From assembly GCF_003010965.1 (NCBI RefSeq), contig NZ_PGGM01000001.1, forward strand, positions 558,001-622,000: a stretch of DNA of 64,000 nucleotides, given 5' to 3'. Shown piece after piece: positions 10,479 through 20,246 of the stretch. The DNA comes from Phyllobacterium sophorae. GTDB taxonomy: Bacteria > Pseudomonadota > Alphaproteobacteria > Rhizobiales > Rhizobiaceae. The translations under genes and the position numbers were made by a program. The notes beneath the pieces are model-generated. The model did no database searches and was not told the origin of the DNA. It was given only the letters and a program-made list of their open reading frames with translations. Position 1 is the first letter of the stretch, and each line of letters opens with the position of its first letter.

Positions 10479-12080
10479 ATGAACAAGCACATAACTCCTG
10501 AGGAGGCCGCGAACCTCATCCCCGACGAAGCCATTGTTTCGGTCTCTTCATCGAGTGGTCTCGGTTGTCCGGATCTGATGTTGAAGGCGATTGGGGCGCG
10601 TTTCGATGCGACCGGTCATCCCCGCGATCTGACGACCTTGCACCCTATCGCTGCCGGGGACATGAGCGGCATCAAGGGTGTCGATTACATCGCCAAGAAG
10701 GGGCTTCTGAAGAAAATCATCGGCGGCTCCTACCCGTCTGGCCCCTCCACCGCCGAGCCGCCATTGATCTGGCAGATGATCGGCAATGATGAGGTCGCGG
10801 CCTACAACATCCCGTCCGGCATTCTCTTCGACATGCACCGCGAGGCGGCCGCGAAACGCCCGGGCGTGCTGACCAAGGTCGGGCTCGACACCTTTGTCGA
10901 TCCGGACCGGCAAGGTTGCGCCATGAACGCTTTGGCGGCCAGGGAGCCGGTTGTTCGCAAGATCGACTTCGAGGGCGAGGAATGGCTGTTCTTCAAGCCC
11001 ATAATTCCGCAGGTGGCCATCATTCGCGCCACCACGGCCGACGAGCGCGGCAACCTCACATACGAGCACGAGGGCGCCTACCTTGGCGGCTTCGATCAGG
11101 CGCTGGCGGTCCGCAACAATGGCGGAATCGTTATCGCGCAAGTGAAACGTATCACCAAGAGTGGTTCGATGAAGCCGCATGACGTGCGTGTTCCGGGCAT
11201 TCTGGTGGACTATGTCGTCGTCGATCCTGATCAGATGCAGACGACGCAAACCGGCTATGACCCAGCGATCTCCGGTGAAATTTTCCATCCGTTGGAAGAT
11301 TTTGCCCTGCCGGATTTCAATATCCAGAAAGTCATCGCCCGCCGTGTCGCCATGGAGCTTGAGGCGGGAAGCGCCGTCAATCTCGGTTTCGGCATCTCTG
11401 CCAATGTGCCGCGCATTCTTCTCGAAGAGGGACTGCATGGCGCGGTCACCTGGGTGATCGAGCAGGGTCCTGTCGGTGGCGTTCCGTTGCTCGACTTTGC
11501 CTTTGGCTGCGCTTCCAATGCCGAAGCCTTTGTACCGTCCCCGCACCAGTTCACCTATTTCCAGGGCGCAGGTTTCGATGCCTCACTTCTGTCCTTCCTT
11601 GAAATCGATCAAACCGGCTCGGTCAACGTGTCGAAGCTGAGCTTCCGTCCGCATGTCACTGCGGGTGCCGGCGGCTTTGTCGATATCACGGCCAGGGCAC
11701 GCAAGATCGTCTTCTCGGGTATGTTCAATGCCGGCGCGAAAGTGCAGGTGGAGGACGGCAAGCTCGTGATCGAGAAGGAAGGCAAGCTGAAGAAGCTGGT
11801 CAGGGAGGTCGAGCACGTCACCTTCTCAGGCCGCCGTGCCGTCGAGCAGGGTCAGGACATCACCTATGTTACCGAGCGCTGCGTCATGGTTCTGCGCCCC
11901 GAGGGTCTTGTACTGACTGAAATTGCGCCGGGCATTGATTTGCAAACGCATATTCTCGACCAGTCGGAATTCCCGCTGGTCGTTGCCCGCGATCTTAAAC
12001 TGATGGAGATTCAACTGTTTGGTCCGCAGCCATTCGGTTTGAAACTACCGCAGAAACCGCAAAGGACACTCAATGGCTGA
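10479..12080 (+). CDS. Acyl-CoA:acetate/3-ketoacid CoA-transferase family protein
   Basis: A 533-residue fused family I CoA-transferase (propionate CoA-transferase/YdiF type), in which alpha and beta halves are joined. The N-terminal half contains the glycine-rich GGSYPSGPS region; the C-terminal half carries the expected catalytic glutamate E328 in VIEQGPVGG. The enzyme moves CoA between carboxylic acids through a glutamyl-CoA intermediate and needs no ATP. The ATG at 10479 lies 17 bases after the Gfo/Idh gene, with only a weak upstream AAGA; the frame is open further upstream but overlaps that gene. It overlaps the enoyl-CoA hydratase start by 8 bases. Together they would activate and hydrate an unsaturated acid formed in the pathway. 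Confidence 0.85.
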   Translation: MNKHITPEEAANLIPDEAIVSVSSSSGLGCPDLMLKAIGARFDATGHPRDLTTLHPIAAGDMSGIKGVDYIAKKGLLKKIIGGSYPSGPSTAEPPLIWQMIGNDEVAAYNIPSGILFDMHREAAAKRPGVLTKVGLDTFVDPDRQGCAMNALAAREPVVRKIDFEGEEWLFFKPIIPQVAIIRATTADERGNLTYEHEGAYLGGFDQALAVRNNGGIVIAQVKRITKSGSMKPHDVRVPGILVDYVVVDPDQMQTTQTGYDPAISGEIFHPLEDFALPDFNIQKVIARRVAMELEAGSAVNLGFGISANVPRILLEEGLHGAVTWVIEQGPVGGVPLLDFAFGCASNAEAFVPSPHQFTYFQGAGFDASLLSFLEIDQTGSVNVSKLSFRPHVTAGAGGFVDITARARKIVFSGMFNAGAKVQVEDGKLVIEKEGKLKKLVREVEHVTFSGRRAVEQGQDITYVTERCVMVLRPEGLVLTEIAPGIDLQTHILDQSEFPLVVARDLKLMEIQLFGPQPFGLKLPQKPQRTLNG

Positions 12081-12852
12081 TCGGCGTATCGAAGTAACCT
12101 TCGCCGGCCCTATCGCCACGATCACGGTGTCGCGGCCGGAAAAACTCAACGCTTTCGACCTCGACATGCTGAAGGAATTAAGCGCTGCCTGCGATGCTGT
12201 CGAAGCCAACGCGGAGATACGGGTTGCGATCCTGACCGGTGCGGGCAAGGCTTTTTCTGCGGGCGGCGACATCAAGGCCTGGGCGGCGATGACGCCGAAC
12301 GAATTCGGTCATGCCTGGGTGCGCTTCGGCCATCGCGTTTTTGAGCGTTTGGCTACACTGAGAGTCCCCCTCATCGCAGCGCTCAATGGCCATGCGCTGG
12401 GCGGCGGGCTGGAACTGGCCGCGGCCGCCGATATCCGCATCGCCGAAACCCAGATCAGGCTAGGCCTGCCGGAAACCGGGCTTGGCATGGTGCCTGGCTG
12501 GTCCGGAACGCAACGTCTTGTCCGCCGGTTTGGCGCACAGGTTGTCCGCCGCATGGCATTGGGCGGCGAGATCTTCAGTGCGAACGAGGGGCAAGCCGTC
12601 GGTCTGGTGGACCATGTCGTCGAGACGGGTGCCGCCGTTGCCACGGCGCAGGCCTACGCAGAGCGGATCGCCAAGCGTGGCCCGGCAGCCGTCGAAGTGG
12701 CAAAACTGATGATCGCCTCGGCCAATGGCGAAGATAATGGGACGGCGGTCGAGGCTTTGGGCTCGATCCTCGTCGCAAAAACAGCGGACCTGAAGGAAGG
12801 TGTTTCGGCCTTTGCCGAAAAGCGCGAGCCCGTGTTCAAGGGAGAATGGTAA
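12073..12852 (+). CDS. Enoyl-CoA hydratase/isomerase family protein
   Basis: A 259-residue crotonase-fold protein. The oxyanion-hole segments are visible: FSAGGDIKAW and ALNGHALGGGLELAAAADIRIA. The second conserved acidic region is GLPETGLGMVPGWSGTQRL, where an ExGLG-like motif supplies a catalytic glutamate in many hydratases. It may hydrate an enoyl-CoA, but crotonases also catalyse isomerisation, decarboxylation and ring cleavage. The start lies inside the end of the CoA-transferase gene and the stop overlaps the aldehyde dehydrogenase start, so it sits in a tightly coupled operon. Confidence 0.87.
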   Translation: MADRRIEVTFAGPIATITVSRPEKLNAFDLDMLKELSAACDAVEANAEIRVAILTGAGKAFSAGGDIKAWAAMTPNEFGHAWVRFGHRVFERLATLRVPLIAALNGHALGGGLELAAAADIRIAETQIRLGLPETGLGMVPGWSGTQRLVRRFGAQVVRRMALGGEIFSANEGQAVGLVDHVVETGAAVATAQAYAERIAKRGPAAVEVAKLMIASANGEDNGTAVEALGSILVAKTADLKEGVSAFAEKREPVFKGEW

Positions 12853-14360
12853 TGACAGTTCTGGTACGTCCACAAGCGCTCGATAATTTCAATGTGCGTG
12901 AATTCCAGATGCTGATCGGCGGTAAATGGGCCGACGGCGCTGAAGGTGGCGTGATCGAGCGCAAGAGCCCCGGACATGGCGTCGTGGTTTCGCGTTATCA
13001 GGCAGGAACGAAGGTCGATGCCGAGCGGGCAATCGCCGCTGCGCGCAATGCTTTCGACAACGGTCCATGGTCGCACATGACCGGTGCCGAAAGATCAAAC
13101 ATCATTTTGAAGGCAGCAGATCTAATCGCGGCCCGCTCCGATGAGCTCGCCTATCTCGACTGTATCGAATCCGGAAAGCCGATTTCGCAGGCGAAAGCCG
13201 AACTTGGCGGTGCCGTCGATATCTGGCGGTATGCCGCAGCTCTCGGGCGCGACCTGCACGGCGAAAGCTACAACACCCTGGGCGATGGAACGCTGGGCGT
13301 CGTGCTGCGTGAGGCAATCGGTGTTGTCTCGATTATCACGCCGTGGAATTTCCCGTTTCTCATTGTAAGTCAAAAGTTACCATTTGCGCTTGCTGCCGGT
13401 TGTACCACTGTCGTCAAGCCATCAGAACTCACGTCCGGGTCTACGCTGTTGCTCGGTGAAATTCTAATCGAAGCCGGTGTTCCGCCTGGTGTAGTCAATA
13501 TTGTCGTTGGAACGGGCGCCGAGGTCGGTGCACCAATGACGACACATCCCGATGTCGACATGATATCTTTCACGGGCTCGACGCTGGTCGGCAAGCTTAC
13601 CATGGCCAATGCAGCCCAGACTTTGAAAAAGGTTTCGCTCGAACTCGGGGGCAAAAACCCACAAATCGTTTTTCCCGATGCGGAGCTGGATGACTTCATC
13701 GATGCCGCCGTATTCGGGGCCTATTTCAATGCCGGTGAATGCTGCAATGCGGGGTCCCGCCTGATCGTTCACCGCGATATTGCGGACGACGTGGTTGCGC
13801 GTGTTGCGGCGCTCTCCGCCAAAGTGAAGGTTGGCGATCCGCTCGATCCCCAAACCAAGGTTGGTGCAATCATCACGCCTGAACACCTGAAGAAGATCGA
13901 TACCTATGTGCGTCAGGCTGCATCGGCAGGTGCAAATGTCAGCCATGGTGGCGAACCGCTTGATCTCGGCATGGGGCAATTCATGTCGCCGACGATCCTT
14001 TCTTCGATTCAGCCGGAAATGGCTGTGGCGCGTGAAGAAGTATTCGGACCGGTGCTGTCTGTGCTAACATTCGAAACCCTGGAAGACGCCGTCCGTATCG
14101 CCAATTCCATAGATTATGGCTTGTCGGCCGGCGTGTGGAGCCGCGACTTCGACACGTGCCTGACAATCGGCAGACGGGTGCGTGCCGGAACGGTCTGGAT
14201 GAATACATTCATGGACGGTGCATCAGAGTTGCCGTTCGGCGGATACAAGCAGTCCGGACTTGGCCGCGAGCTCGGCAGGCATGCAGTGGAGGACTATACC
14301 GAGACCAAGACGTTGAACATGCACATCGGTAGGAGGAAAGTAGTATGGTCAGGGAATTAA
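12852..14360 (+). CDS. NAD(P)-dependent aldehyde dehydrogenase
   Basis: A 502-residue aldehyde dehydrogenase. Seen: the NAD-binding ITPWNFP and FTGST motifs, the general-base glutamate region LELGGKNP, and the catalytic cysteine C298 in [10 protein letters not shown], with the C-terminal [15 protein letters not shown]. The ATG at 12852 overlaps the hydratase TAA and has AAGGGAGA six bases upstream; an ATG at 12846 has no room for a binding site. It would oxidise an aldehyde from the pathway to an acid, which could then be a substrate for the CoA-transferase two genes upstream; that order is inference. Confidence 0.9.
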   Translation: MTVLVRPQALDNFNVREFQMLIGGKWADGAEGGVIERKSPGHGVVVSRYQAGTKVDAERAIAAARNAFDNGPWSHMTGAERSNIILKAADLIAARSDELAYLDCIESGKPISQAKAELGGAVDIWRYAAALGRDLHGESYNTLGDGTLGVVLREAIGVVSIITPWNFPFLIVSQKLPFALAAGCTTVVKPSELTSGSTLLLGEILIEAGVPPGVVNIVVGTGAEVGAPMTTHPDVDMISFTGSTLVGKLTMANAAQTLKKVSLELGGKNPQIVFPDAELDDFIDAAVFGAYFNAGECCNAGSRLIVHRDIADDVVARVAALSAKVKVGDPLDPQTKVGAIITPEHLKKIDTYVRQAASAGANVSHGGEPLDLGMGQFMSPTILSSIQPEMAVAREEVFGPVLSVLTFETLEDAVRIANSIDYGLSAGVWSRDFDTCLTIGRRVRAGTVWMNTFMDGASELPFGGYKQSGLGRELGRHAVEDYTETKTLNMHIGRRKVVWSGN

Positions 14361-14466
14361 ATCGATTGTAATAGCCATTCTGCATACTGTAAGAATGCTC
14401 CGGACTTGGGGAAACTTCGGTCGGATTTTGTCAAATTTTTCTCTTTTTTCACGTGGGAGGCATGAA

Positions 14467-15714
14467 ATGAAAAAGTGGATGAATACGGTTGCTGCAGCAG
14501 CAATGTTGCTGGGTACCGCAACAATGGCGCACGCAGCCGAAAACGTCGAGGTCCTGCACTGGTGGACGTCCGGCGGTGAAGCAACGGCGCTGGAGGTTCT
14601 GAAGAAGGATCTGGAAACCAAGGGTATTACCTGGTCCGACATGCCGGTTTCTGGTGGTGGCGGCACCGAAGCAATGACCGTTTTGCGTGCTCGTGTAACC
14701 GCTGGCAACCCGCCAACGGCCGTGCAGATGCTCGGTTTCGACATTCTCGATTGGGCGAAGCAGGGTGCGCTTGGCAATCTGGACGATATTGCAGCGAAGG
14801 AAAAGTGGGATGACGTCATCCCGACAGCCTTGCAGGGTTTCTCCAAATATGATGGTCACTGGATCGCAGCGCCGGTCAATGTTCACTCGACCAACTGGAT
14901 CTGGATCAACAAGGCTGCTCTCGACAAGGCTGGCGGTAAGGAGCCTGCGAACTGGGATGAGCTGATCGCCCTTCTCGACAAGTTCAAGGAGCAGGGTATT
15001 ACGCCGATCGCCCATGGTGGCCAGCCGTGGCAGGATGCAACGATTTTCGACGCCGTCGTTCTGTCCCTTGGCAATGACTTCTACAAGGCGGCTTTCATCG
15101 ATCTCGATCCCAAGGCTTTGGGTAGCGACAAGATGAAGGAAGCCTTCGACCGCATGACCAAGCTGCGCACTTATGTGGACGACAATTTCTCCGGTCGTGA
15201 CTGGAATCTTGCCTCCGCAATGGTCATAGAGAACAAGGCTGGTTTGCAGTTCATGGGCGATTGGGCCAAGGGCGAATTCGTCAAGGCCAAGAAGGAGCCG
15301 GGCAAGGACTTCGTTTGCATGCGCTTCCCGGGCACTCAGGGCTCCGTCACGTTCAACTCTGACCAGTTCGCCATGTTCAAGGTCAGTGATGCACAACGGG
15401 CCCCACAGCTGGTCATGGCATCGGCCATTGAAAGCCCGACTTTCCAGTCGGCGTTCAATGTGGTGAAGGGCTCCGCCCCGGCACGCACGGATGTTCCGGA
15501 CACCGCCTTCGATGCTTGCGGCAAGAAGGCCATCAAGGACCTTGCCGAGGCCAACAAGGCCGGCACGCTCTATGGATCCATGGCTCATGGCCATGCCAAT
15601 CCGGCTGCCGTCAAGAACGCGATCTATGACGTGGTTACGCGTGAGTTCAACGGTGAGTTGAGCTCCGACGAAGCGGTGAAGGAACTCGTTTCCGCTGTTG
15701 CTGCCGCGCAGTAA
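14467..15714 (+). CDS. Sugar ABC transporter substrate-binding protein (CUT1)
   Basis: A 415-residue periplasmic binding protein with a Sec signal (about 22 residues, cleavage after AHA). Mature N-terminus [20 protein letters not shown] is typical of the CUT1 glucose/mannose-type proteins such as GtsA. GGGAGG precedes the ATG. A 106-base gap with a weak hairpin and a T-rich stretch separates it from the aldehyde dehydrogenase gene, so it may also have its own promoter. Ligand unknown; a monosaccharide-like molecule is likely from the family. Confidence 0.88.
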   Translation: MKKWMNTVAAAAMLLGTATMAHAAENVEVLHWWTSGGEATALEVLKKDLETKGITWSDMPVSGGGGTEAMTVLRARVTAGNPPTAVQMLGFDILDWAKQGALGNLDDIAAKEKWDDVIPTALQGFSKYDGHWIAAPVNVHSTNWIWINKAALDKAGGKEPANWDELIALLDKFKEQGITPIAHGGQPWQDATIFDAVVLSLGNDFYKAAFIDLDPKALGSDKMKEAFDRMTKLRTYVDDNFSGRDWNLASAMVIENKAGLQFMGDWAKGEFVKAKKEPGKDFVCMRFPGTQGSVTFNSDQFAMFKVSDAQRAPQLVMASAIESPTFQSAFNVVKGSAPARTDVPDTAFDACGKKAIKDLAEANKAGTLYGSMAHGHANPAAVKNAIYDVVTREFNGELSSDEAVKELVSAVAAAQ

Positions 15715-15725
15715 GTTTCGCTTTC

Positions 15726-15780
15726 CTGTCCGGGGTCAAATCAGCCCCGGACAGGTTACCCGCGACACTTCGCGGCAACC
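15726..15780 (+). other. Two intercistronic stem-loops after the binding-protein gene
   Basis: First hairpin: perfect arms CTGTCCGGGG / CCCCGGACAG with a 9-base loop (15726-15754). Second: GGTT-CCGCG paired with CGCGG-AACC (about 15754-15780, with small mismatches). No T-run follows, so this is more likely a 3' stabiliser or partial attenuator that keeps binding-protein mRNA in excess over permease mRNA. Confidence 0.6.
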
Positions 15781-15812
15781 ATAAGAATTAAAATAGTTGG
15801 AGGGGTGAGGCT

Positions 15813-16691
15813 ATGGATACCCGCAGCCGCATACAGGACCTGATACCAAAATTGGTGTTGGGGCCGAGCTTTCTCATCGTTCTGATCTTCGTTTATGGCT
15901 TCATCGTCTACACGGGAATCCTGTCCTTCACGGACAGCAAGATGCTGCCTTCCTACGGCTTTGTCGGTCTTGAAAATTACCGCAAGCTCTGGGCCTTGCC
16001 GCATTGGTGGCGCGCGATCACGAATCTCGGTATTTTTGCCTCGCTCTATATCATCATTTGTACGGTCATTGGCCTCGGCCTCGCTATCCTGCTCGACCAG
16101 AAGATCCGCATCGAAGGGTTTCTGCGTCCGATCTATCTCTATCCTATGGCGCTTTCCTTCATTGTAACCGGCGTGGCCTGGAAATGGTTTCTCGACCCCG
16201 GTATCGGATTGGAAAACACCATGCATCAATGGGGTTGGGAGAGTTTCACGTTCAACTGGATCAAGGATCGCAACATGGCGATCTATACGGTGGTGATCGC
16301 CGCCGTCTGGCAGTCGTCGGGCTTTGTCATGGCCATGTTTCTTGCGGGGCTCCGCGGGGTCGACAATGAGATCATCAAGGCAGCCCAGATCGACGGCGCC
16401 TCGACCGGGATGATCTACCGGCGCATCATCATCCCGCTGATGCGCCCGGTTTTCCTCTCTGCCTTTGTCGTGCTCGCCCATCTTGCTATCAAGGCCTATG
16501 ACCTTGTGATTGCGCTGACCGGCGGTGGACCGGGCCAGGCAACCGAGTTGCCGGCGACCTTCATGTATTCCTATACGTTTACACGAAATTCCATGGGTAT
16601 CGGCGCATCCTCGGCGATCATCATGTTGATCATGATCTTCTCGATCATCATTCCATATCTCTATTCTGAAGTCCGGGGAGACAGGAAATGA
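15813..16691 (+). CDS. Sugar ABC transporter permease (CUT1)
   Basis: A 292-residue inner-membrane permease with about six spans and the coupling loop IKAAQIDGASTGMIYRRIIIP. GGAGGGG precedes the ATG. It overlaps the second permease by 4 bases (ATGA), so the two are translationally coupled. Part of the importer encoded at 14467-18692. Confidence 0.88.
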   Translation: MDTRSRIQDLIPKLVLGPSFLIVLIFVYGFIVYTGILSFTDSKMLPSYGFVGLENYRKLWALPHWWRAITNLGIFASLYIIICTVIGLGLAILLDQKIRIEGFLRPIYLYPMALSFIVTGVAWKWFLDPGIGLENTMHQWGWESFTFNWIKDRNMAIYTVVIAAVWQSSGFVMAMFLAGLRGVDNEIIKAAQIDGASTGMIYRRIIIPLMRPVFLSAFVVLAHLAIKAYDLVIALTGGGPGQATELPATFMYSYTFTRNSMGIGASSAIIMLIMIFSIIIPYLYSEVRGDRK

Positions 16692-17569
16692 GTGCCCAGA
16701 GCCCAGACAATGCAATTTCCAGCGGCAAGCTCACGCGTGCGCTGATCTATACCGCACTCTTGTTCTTCGCGTTCTACTATCTGTTGCCGCTCTACGTAAT
16801 GGTGGTCAATTCGCTGAAGACACTCGATGAGATCCGCCAAGGCGGCATGCTTTCTCCACCGCGCGAATGGACGATCGAACCCTGGCTTTCCGCGTGGTCT
16901 ACGGCACAGATCGGTGTACAGCCGACCGGGCTTAGGCCTTATTTCATCAATTCGATCCTCATGGTGGTCCCGGCTGTTGCCATATCGACCATCGTCGGGG
17001 CTCTGAATGGCTATGTCCTGACCAAGTGGCGGTTCCCGGGTTCCAACCTCATGTTCGGCATGCTCTTGCTGGGCTGTTTCATTCCTTTCCAGATCGTGCT
17101 TATTCCGATGGCACGCATGCTGGGGTTATTCGGTATGGCGGGCACGATTCAGGGCCTTATCCTGGTCCATGTGATCTATGGCCTCGGATTCACGACGCTA
17201 TATTTCCGCAACTATTATGAAGCGTTTCCGACGGAGCTTGTCCGTGCGGCGCAAATTGACGGCGCCAGCTTCTTCCAGATATTCCGGCGAATCCTCTTGC
17301 CTTCATCGGGCCCAATCATCGTTGTTTCCGTCATCTGGCAGTTCACCAACATCTGGAACGACTTCCTGTTTGGTGCCTCCTTCTCCGGTTTCAACAGCAC
17401 GCCGATGACAGTTGCGCTCAATAATCTCGTCAACTCCTCGACGGGCGTGAAGGAATACAACGTGCATTTCGCCGGCGCGATCCTGGCCGCGCTGCCAACT
17501 CTCATCGTCTACATCGTTTCCGGACGCTATTTCGTCCGCGGCCTCATGTCCGGCGCCGTGAAGGGATAA
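16688..17569 (+). CDS. Sugar ABC transporter permease (CUT1)
   Basis: A 293-residue MalG-like permease partner. Hydrophobic N-terminal span (ALLFFAFYYLLPLYVMVVNSL), followed by the periplasmic loop and five more spans; coupling loop VRAAQIDGASFFQIFRRILLP. Starts within the stop of the preceding permease gene and ends 4 bases before the ATPase gene. Confidence 0.88.
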   Translation: MSAQSPDNAISSGKLTRALIYTALLFFAFYYLLPLYVMVVNSLKTLDEIRQGGMLSPPREWTIEPWLSAWSTAQIGVQPTGLRPYFINSILMVVPAVAISTIVGALNGYVLTKWRFPGSNLMFGMLLLGCFIPFQIVLIPMARMLGLFGMAGTIQGLILVHVIYGLGFTTLYFRNYYEAFPTELVRAAQIDGASFFQIFRRILLPSSGPIIVVSVIWQFTNIWNDFLFGASFSGFNSTPMTVALNNLVNSSTGVKEYNVHFAGAILAALPTLIVYIVSGRYFVRGLMSGAVKG

Positions 17570-17573
17570 ATCA

Positions 17574-18692
17574 ATGTCATTTCTCCAGATCAAAGACCTG
17601 CACAAATCCTACGGCAATGTGCCGATCCTCAAGGATATCAACATCGAGATCGACGAGGGCGGATTTCTCGTGCTCGTCGGACCTTCCGGTTGCGGCAAAT
17701 CTACATTGCTCAACACGATTGCCGGACTGGAGCCGATCACCTCCGGCGATATCTCCATCAAGGGCAAATCGATCAGCGGACTGCACCCCTCCAAACGCGA
17801 CATCGCCATGGTGTTCCAGTCTTATGCGCTCTACCCGAACATGACCGTTGGCGGGAATATTGCTTTCGGCATGGAAATCCGCGGCGTCCCGAAGCCCGAA
17901 CGCGACAAGGCGATCAAACAGGTGGCGGACATGCTGCAGATCGGCCACCTGCTCGATCGTAAGCCGAGCCAGCTATCGGGCGGCCAGCGTCAGCGCGTCG
18001 CCATGGGCCGGGCACTTGTGCGCAACCCGCAAGTGTTCCTGTTCGACGAGCCGCTGTCCAATCTCGACGCCAAGCTGCGCGTCGACATGCGCACGGAAAT
18101 CAAGCGCCTGCACCAGCGCATGAAGACGACGATCGTTTACGTTACGCACGATCAGATCGAGGCCATGACGCTCGCCAGCAAGATTGCGGTGCTCAAGGAT
18201 GGGGTGCTGCAGCAGTTCGGCACGCCGGCTGAGATCTATAACAATCCGACCAACCTCTTCGTTGCTGATTTCATGGGCTCGCCCGCCATGAACCTGTTGA
18301 AGGCCAAGATCGATGGCGGACCGTCCGACCTGCGGGTCGTACTCGAGCGTCCCGACGCAGTGCCTCTGCACCTGCCGATCAAGAAGACCAATAGCGCGCT
18401 TGCCTTATACGCGGGCAAAGACGTGATTTTCGGCATTCGGCCCGAAGCCCTGACTGATCCCGATGGGGCAGACCGCAATGCGGGGTCGCTCGTCGAAGGC
18501 GAATGCCTGATCGAAGTGGTTGAGCCGGCGGGTTCCGACACCTTCGCCGTAACCAAGCTGGGCGGCAAGGAAGTGGTTGCCCGTTTACGTGCCGATGCAC
18601 AAATCGTTGCGGGACAGAAGACCCAACTCGCCTTCAATCTGGACAAGGCCGTATTCTTCGATCCGCAGTCGCAATTGCGCATTGGCGCCTGA
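17574..18692 (+). CDS. Sugar ABC transporter ATP-binding protein (MsmK/UgpC type)
   Basis: A 372-residue MalK-like ATPase with a complete motif set: Walker A GPSGCGKST, Q-loop VFQSYALYPNMTV, signature LSGGQRQR, Walker B FLFDEP, D-loop SNLDAKLR, H-loop VTHDQIEAMTL, then the C-terminal regulatory domain. As a single ATPase it probably works as a homodimer, in contrast to GlpS/GlpT. It closes the importer and is followed 21 bases later by the GMC oxidoreductase gene. Confidence 0.9.
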   Translation: MSFLQIKDLHKSYGNVPILKDINIEIDEGGFLVLVGPSGCGKSTLLNTIAGLEPITSGDISIKGKSISGLHPSKRDIAMVFQSYALYPNMTVGGNIAFGMEIRGVPKPERDKAIKQVADMLQIGHLLDRKPSQLSGGQRQRVAMGRALVRNPQVFLFDEPLSNLDAKLRVDMRTEIKRLHQRMKTTIVYVTHDQIEAMTLASKIAVLKDGVLQQFGTPAEIYNNPTNLFVADFMGSPAMNLLKAKIDGGPSDLRVVLERPDAVPLHLPIKKTNSALALYAGKDVIFGIRPEALTDPDGADRNAGSLVEGECLIEVVEPAGSDTFAVTKLGGKEVVARLRADAQIVAGQKTQLAFNLDKAVFFDPQSQLRIGA

Positions 18693-18713
18693 AACATAAC
18701 TCATGAACGGTAG

Positions 18714-20246
18714 ATGCTCATGAGCCAAGAGATACAACCGGCCACAGCAGCAGATATCGTCATCATTGGCTCAGGCATCGGCGGCGCGACGATGGCAGCA
18801 GGGCTTGCCGCCTCGGGAGCCGATATTCTCATCCTCGAGGCTGGCGATCATCTGCCTGATCGCCCGGAAAACCGCGATCCCCGGGCAATCTTCCAGCACG
18901 GCTTTTTCCGGCCAAAGGAAAACTGGTACGACGAAAACGGCAGTGCCTTCAATCCGGGCAATTATTACAATGTAGGCGGCAATTCAAAATTCTACGGAGC
19001 GGTGCTGACACGCTATCGCGCCGAGGATTTTGTGGAGATGCAGCATCTTGAGGGGGTGTCCCCTGCCTGGCCCTTTGCTTATGAGGAACTTGAACCATGG
19101 TACGGCAAAGCGGAGACCCTGTTTCAGGTTCGCGGGACGTTGGGCGAAGATCCGACGGAGCCGCACCACTCGACACCGTATAAGTTTTCGGCTGTTCCCG
19201 ATGAACCGCCGATTGGTGCTTTGCGGACACGGCTGAGCGCCGTCGGTGTCCATCCATCGTCGCTGCCGCTTGGCGTCGATATCGACACGTGGCTTTCGCA
19301 TGGCAAGACACCCTGGGATGCGCATCCCAATAGTTTTAGTGGCAAAATGGATGCTGAAACGACCGCACTCGCATCAGCGCTGAGGCATGGGAATGTCCGG
19401 CTCCAAATCAACTCGCGGGTTACGCGGCTTGAAACCGCGCCCGGTGGCAAGACCATCACAGCGGTGCATTACGAGAAGGACGGCGGAAGCTTTCTCATTA
19501 AGCCGAAGCTTGTCATTCTTTCGGCTGGTGCTGTGCAGTCTGCGGTTTTGCTGCTGCGCTCGGCCAATGATTCAAATCCACGCGGTCTTGCCAATCGTTC
19601 CGATCAGGTTGGCCGCAACTTCATGAACCACAATTTGTCCGCGGTCATTGGCTTCGATCCCCGCTTCAGGAACGATTCCATCTACCAGAAGACTTTCGGC
19701 TTCAACGATTTCTACCTGTCCGATGGAAATGGTGGTGCTCCGCTCGGCAATGTTCAACTGCTCGGACGCATCAGCGGACCGGTCCTTAAATCTGACCTGA
19801 AGCTGGTGCCGGAATGGGTGCTTGATCGCTTCTGCGCCCATACCGTGGATTTTCTGGCGATGAGCGAAGACATGCCGAAGCCCGAGAGCCGAGTTCGCGT
19901 CGATGGGGACAGGATCATCCTGCAATGGATCCGAAGCAACTGGCCGGCGCATCAAAAGCTGGTCGCACAGATCAAGACCGTATTGCGCGCTGCCGGATTT
20001 CCGCTGGTTCTCTCCAAGGCCTTCGATCGCAAGACGCCATCCCATCAATGCGGCACGGTCCGCATGGGTACCGATCCCGCTCAGGCGCCGCTCGATGTCT
20101 ATTGCCGTGCTTTTGATCACCCTAATCTGTTTGTGGTCGATGCGGCGTTTCTGCCGACGTCCGCGGCCGTCAATCCGGCACTCACTATCGCAGCGCAGGC
20201 GTTGCGAGTCGCTGATCATATTGTGTCAAAGGACCTTGCCCAATGA
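18714..20246 (+). CDS. GMC-family oxidoreductase (FAD-dependent)
   Basis: A 510-residue flavoprotein: N-terminal FAD-binding GSGIGGATMAAGLAASG with ILILEAG at the end of the Rossmann unit, central VGGNSKFYGAVLTRYR, and the C-terminal GMC region with SHQCGTVRMG and SAAVNPALTIAAQALR. This subgroup (pyranose/glucoside dehydrogenase-like) oxidises secondary or primary alcohols of sugars. No signal peptide is visible. ATGs at 18714 and 18720 are both possible; neither has a strong binding site, and an inverted repeat CTCATGA/TCATGAG (18700-18706/18718-18724) surrounds them. Overlaps the SDR gene by ATGA. Confidence 0.8.
   Translation: MLMSQEIQPATAADIVIIGSGIGGATMAAGLAASGADILILEAGDHLPDRPENRDPRAIFQHGFFRPKENWYDENGSAFNPGNYYNVGGNSKFYGAVLTRYRAEDFVEMQHLEGVSPAWPFAYEELEPWYGKAETLFQVRGTLGEDPTEPHHSTPYKFSAVPDEPPIGALRTRLSAVGVHPSSLPLGVDIDTWLSHGKTPWDAHPNSFSGKMDAETTALASALRHGNVRLQINSRVTRLETAPGGKTITAVHYEKDGGSFLIKPKLVILSAGAVQSAVLLLRSANDSNPRGLANRSDQVGRNFMNHNLSAVIGFDPRFRNDSIYQKTFGFNDFYLSDGNGGAPLGNVQLLGRISGPVLKSDLKLVPEWVLDRFCAHTVDFLAMSEDMPKPESRVRVDGDRIILQWIRSNWPAHQKLVAQIKTVLRAAGFPLVLSKAFDRKTPSHQCGTVRMGTDPAQAPLDVYCRAFDHPNLFVVDAAFLPTSAAVNPALTIAAQALRVADHIVSKDLAQ

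Noticed and set aside
10548-11546. 332-codon minus-strand frame opposite the CoA-transferase
   Set aside because: Antisense shadow of a conserved gene with no start signal.
15756-16715. 319-codon minus-strand frame opposite the CUT1 permease
   Set aside because: Asp/Arg/His-rich translation typical of the antisense of a membrane protein gene; no family match.
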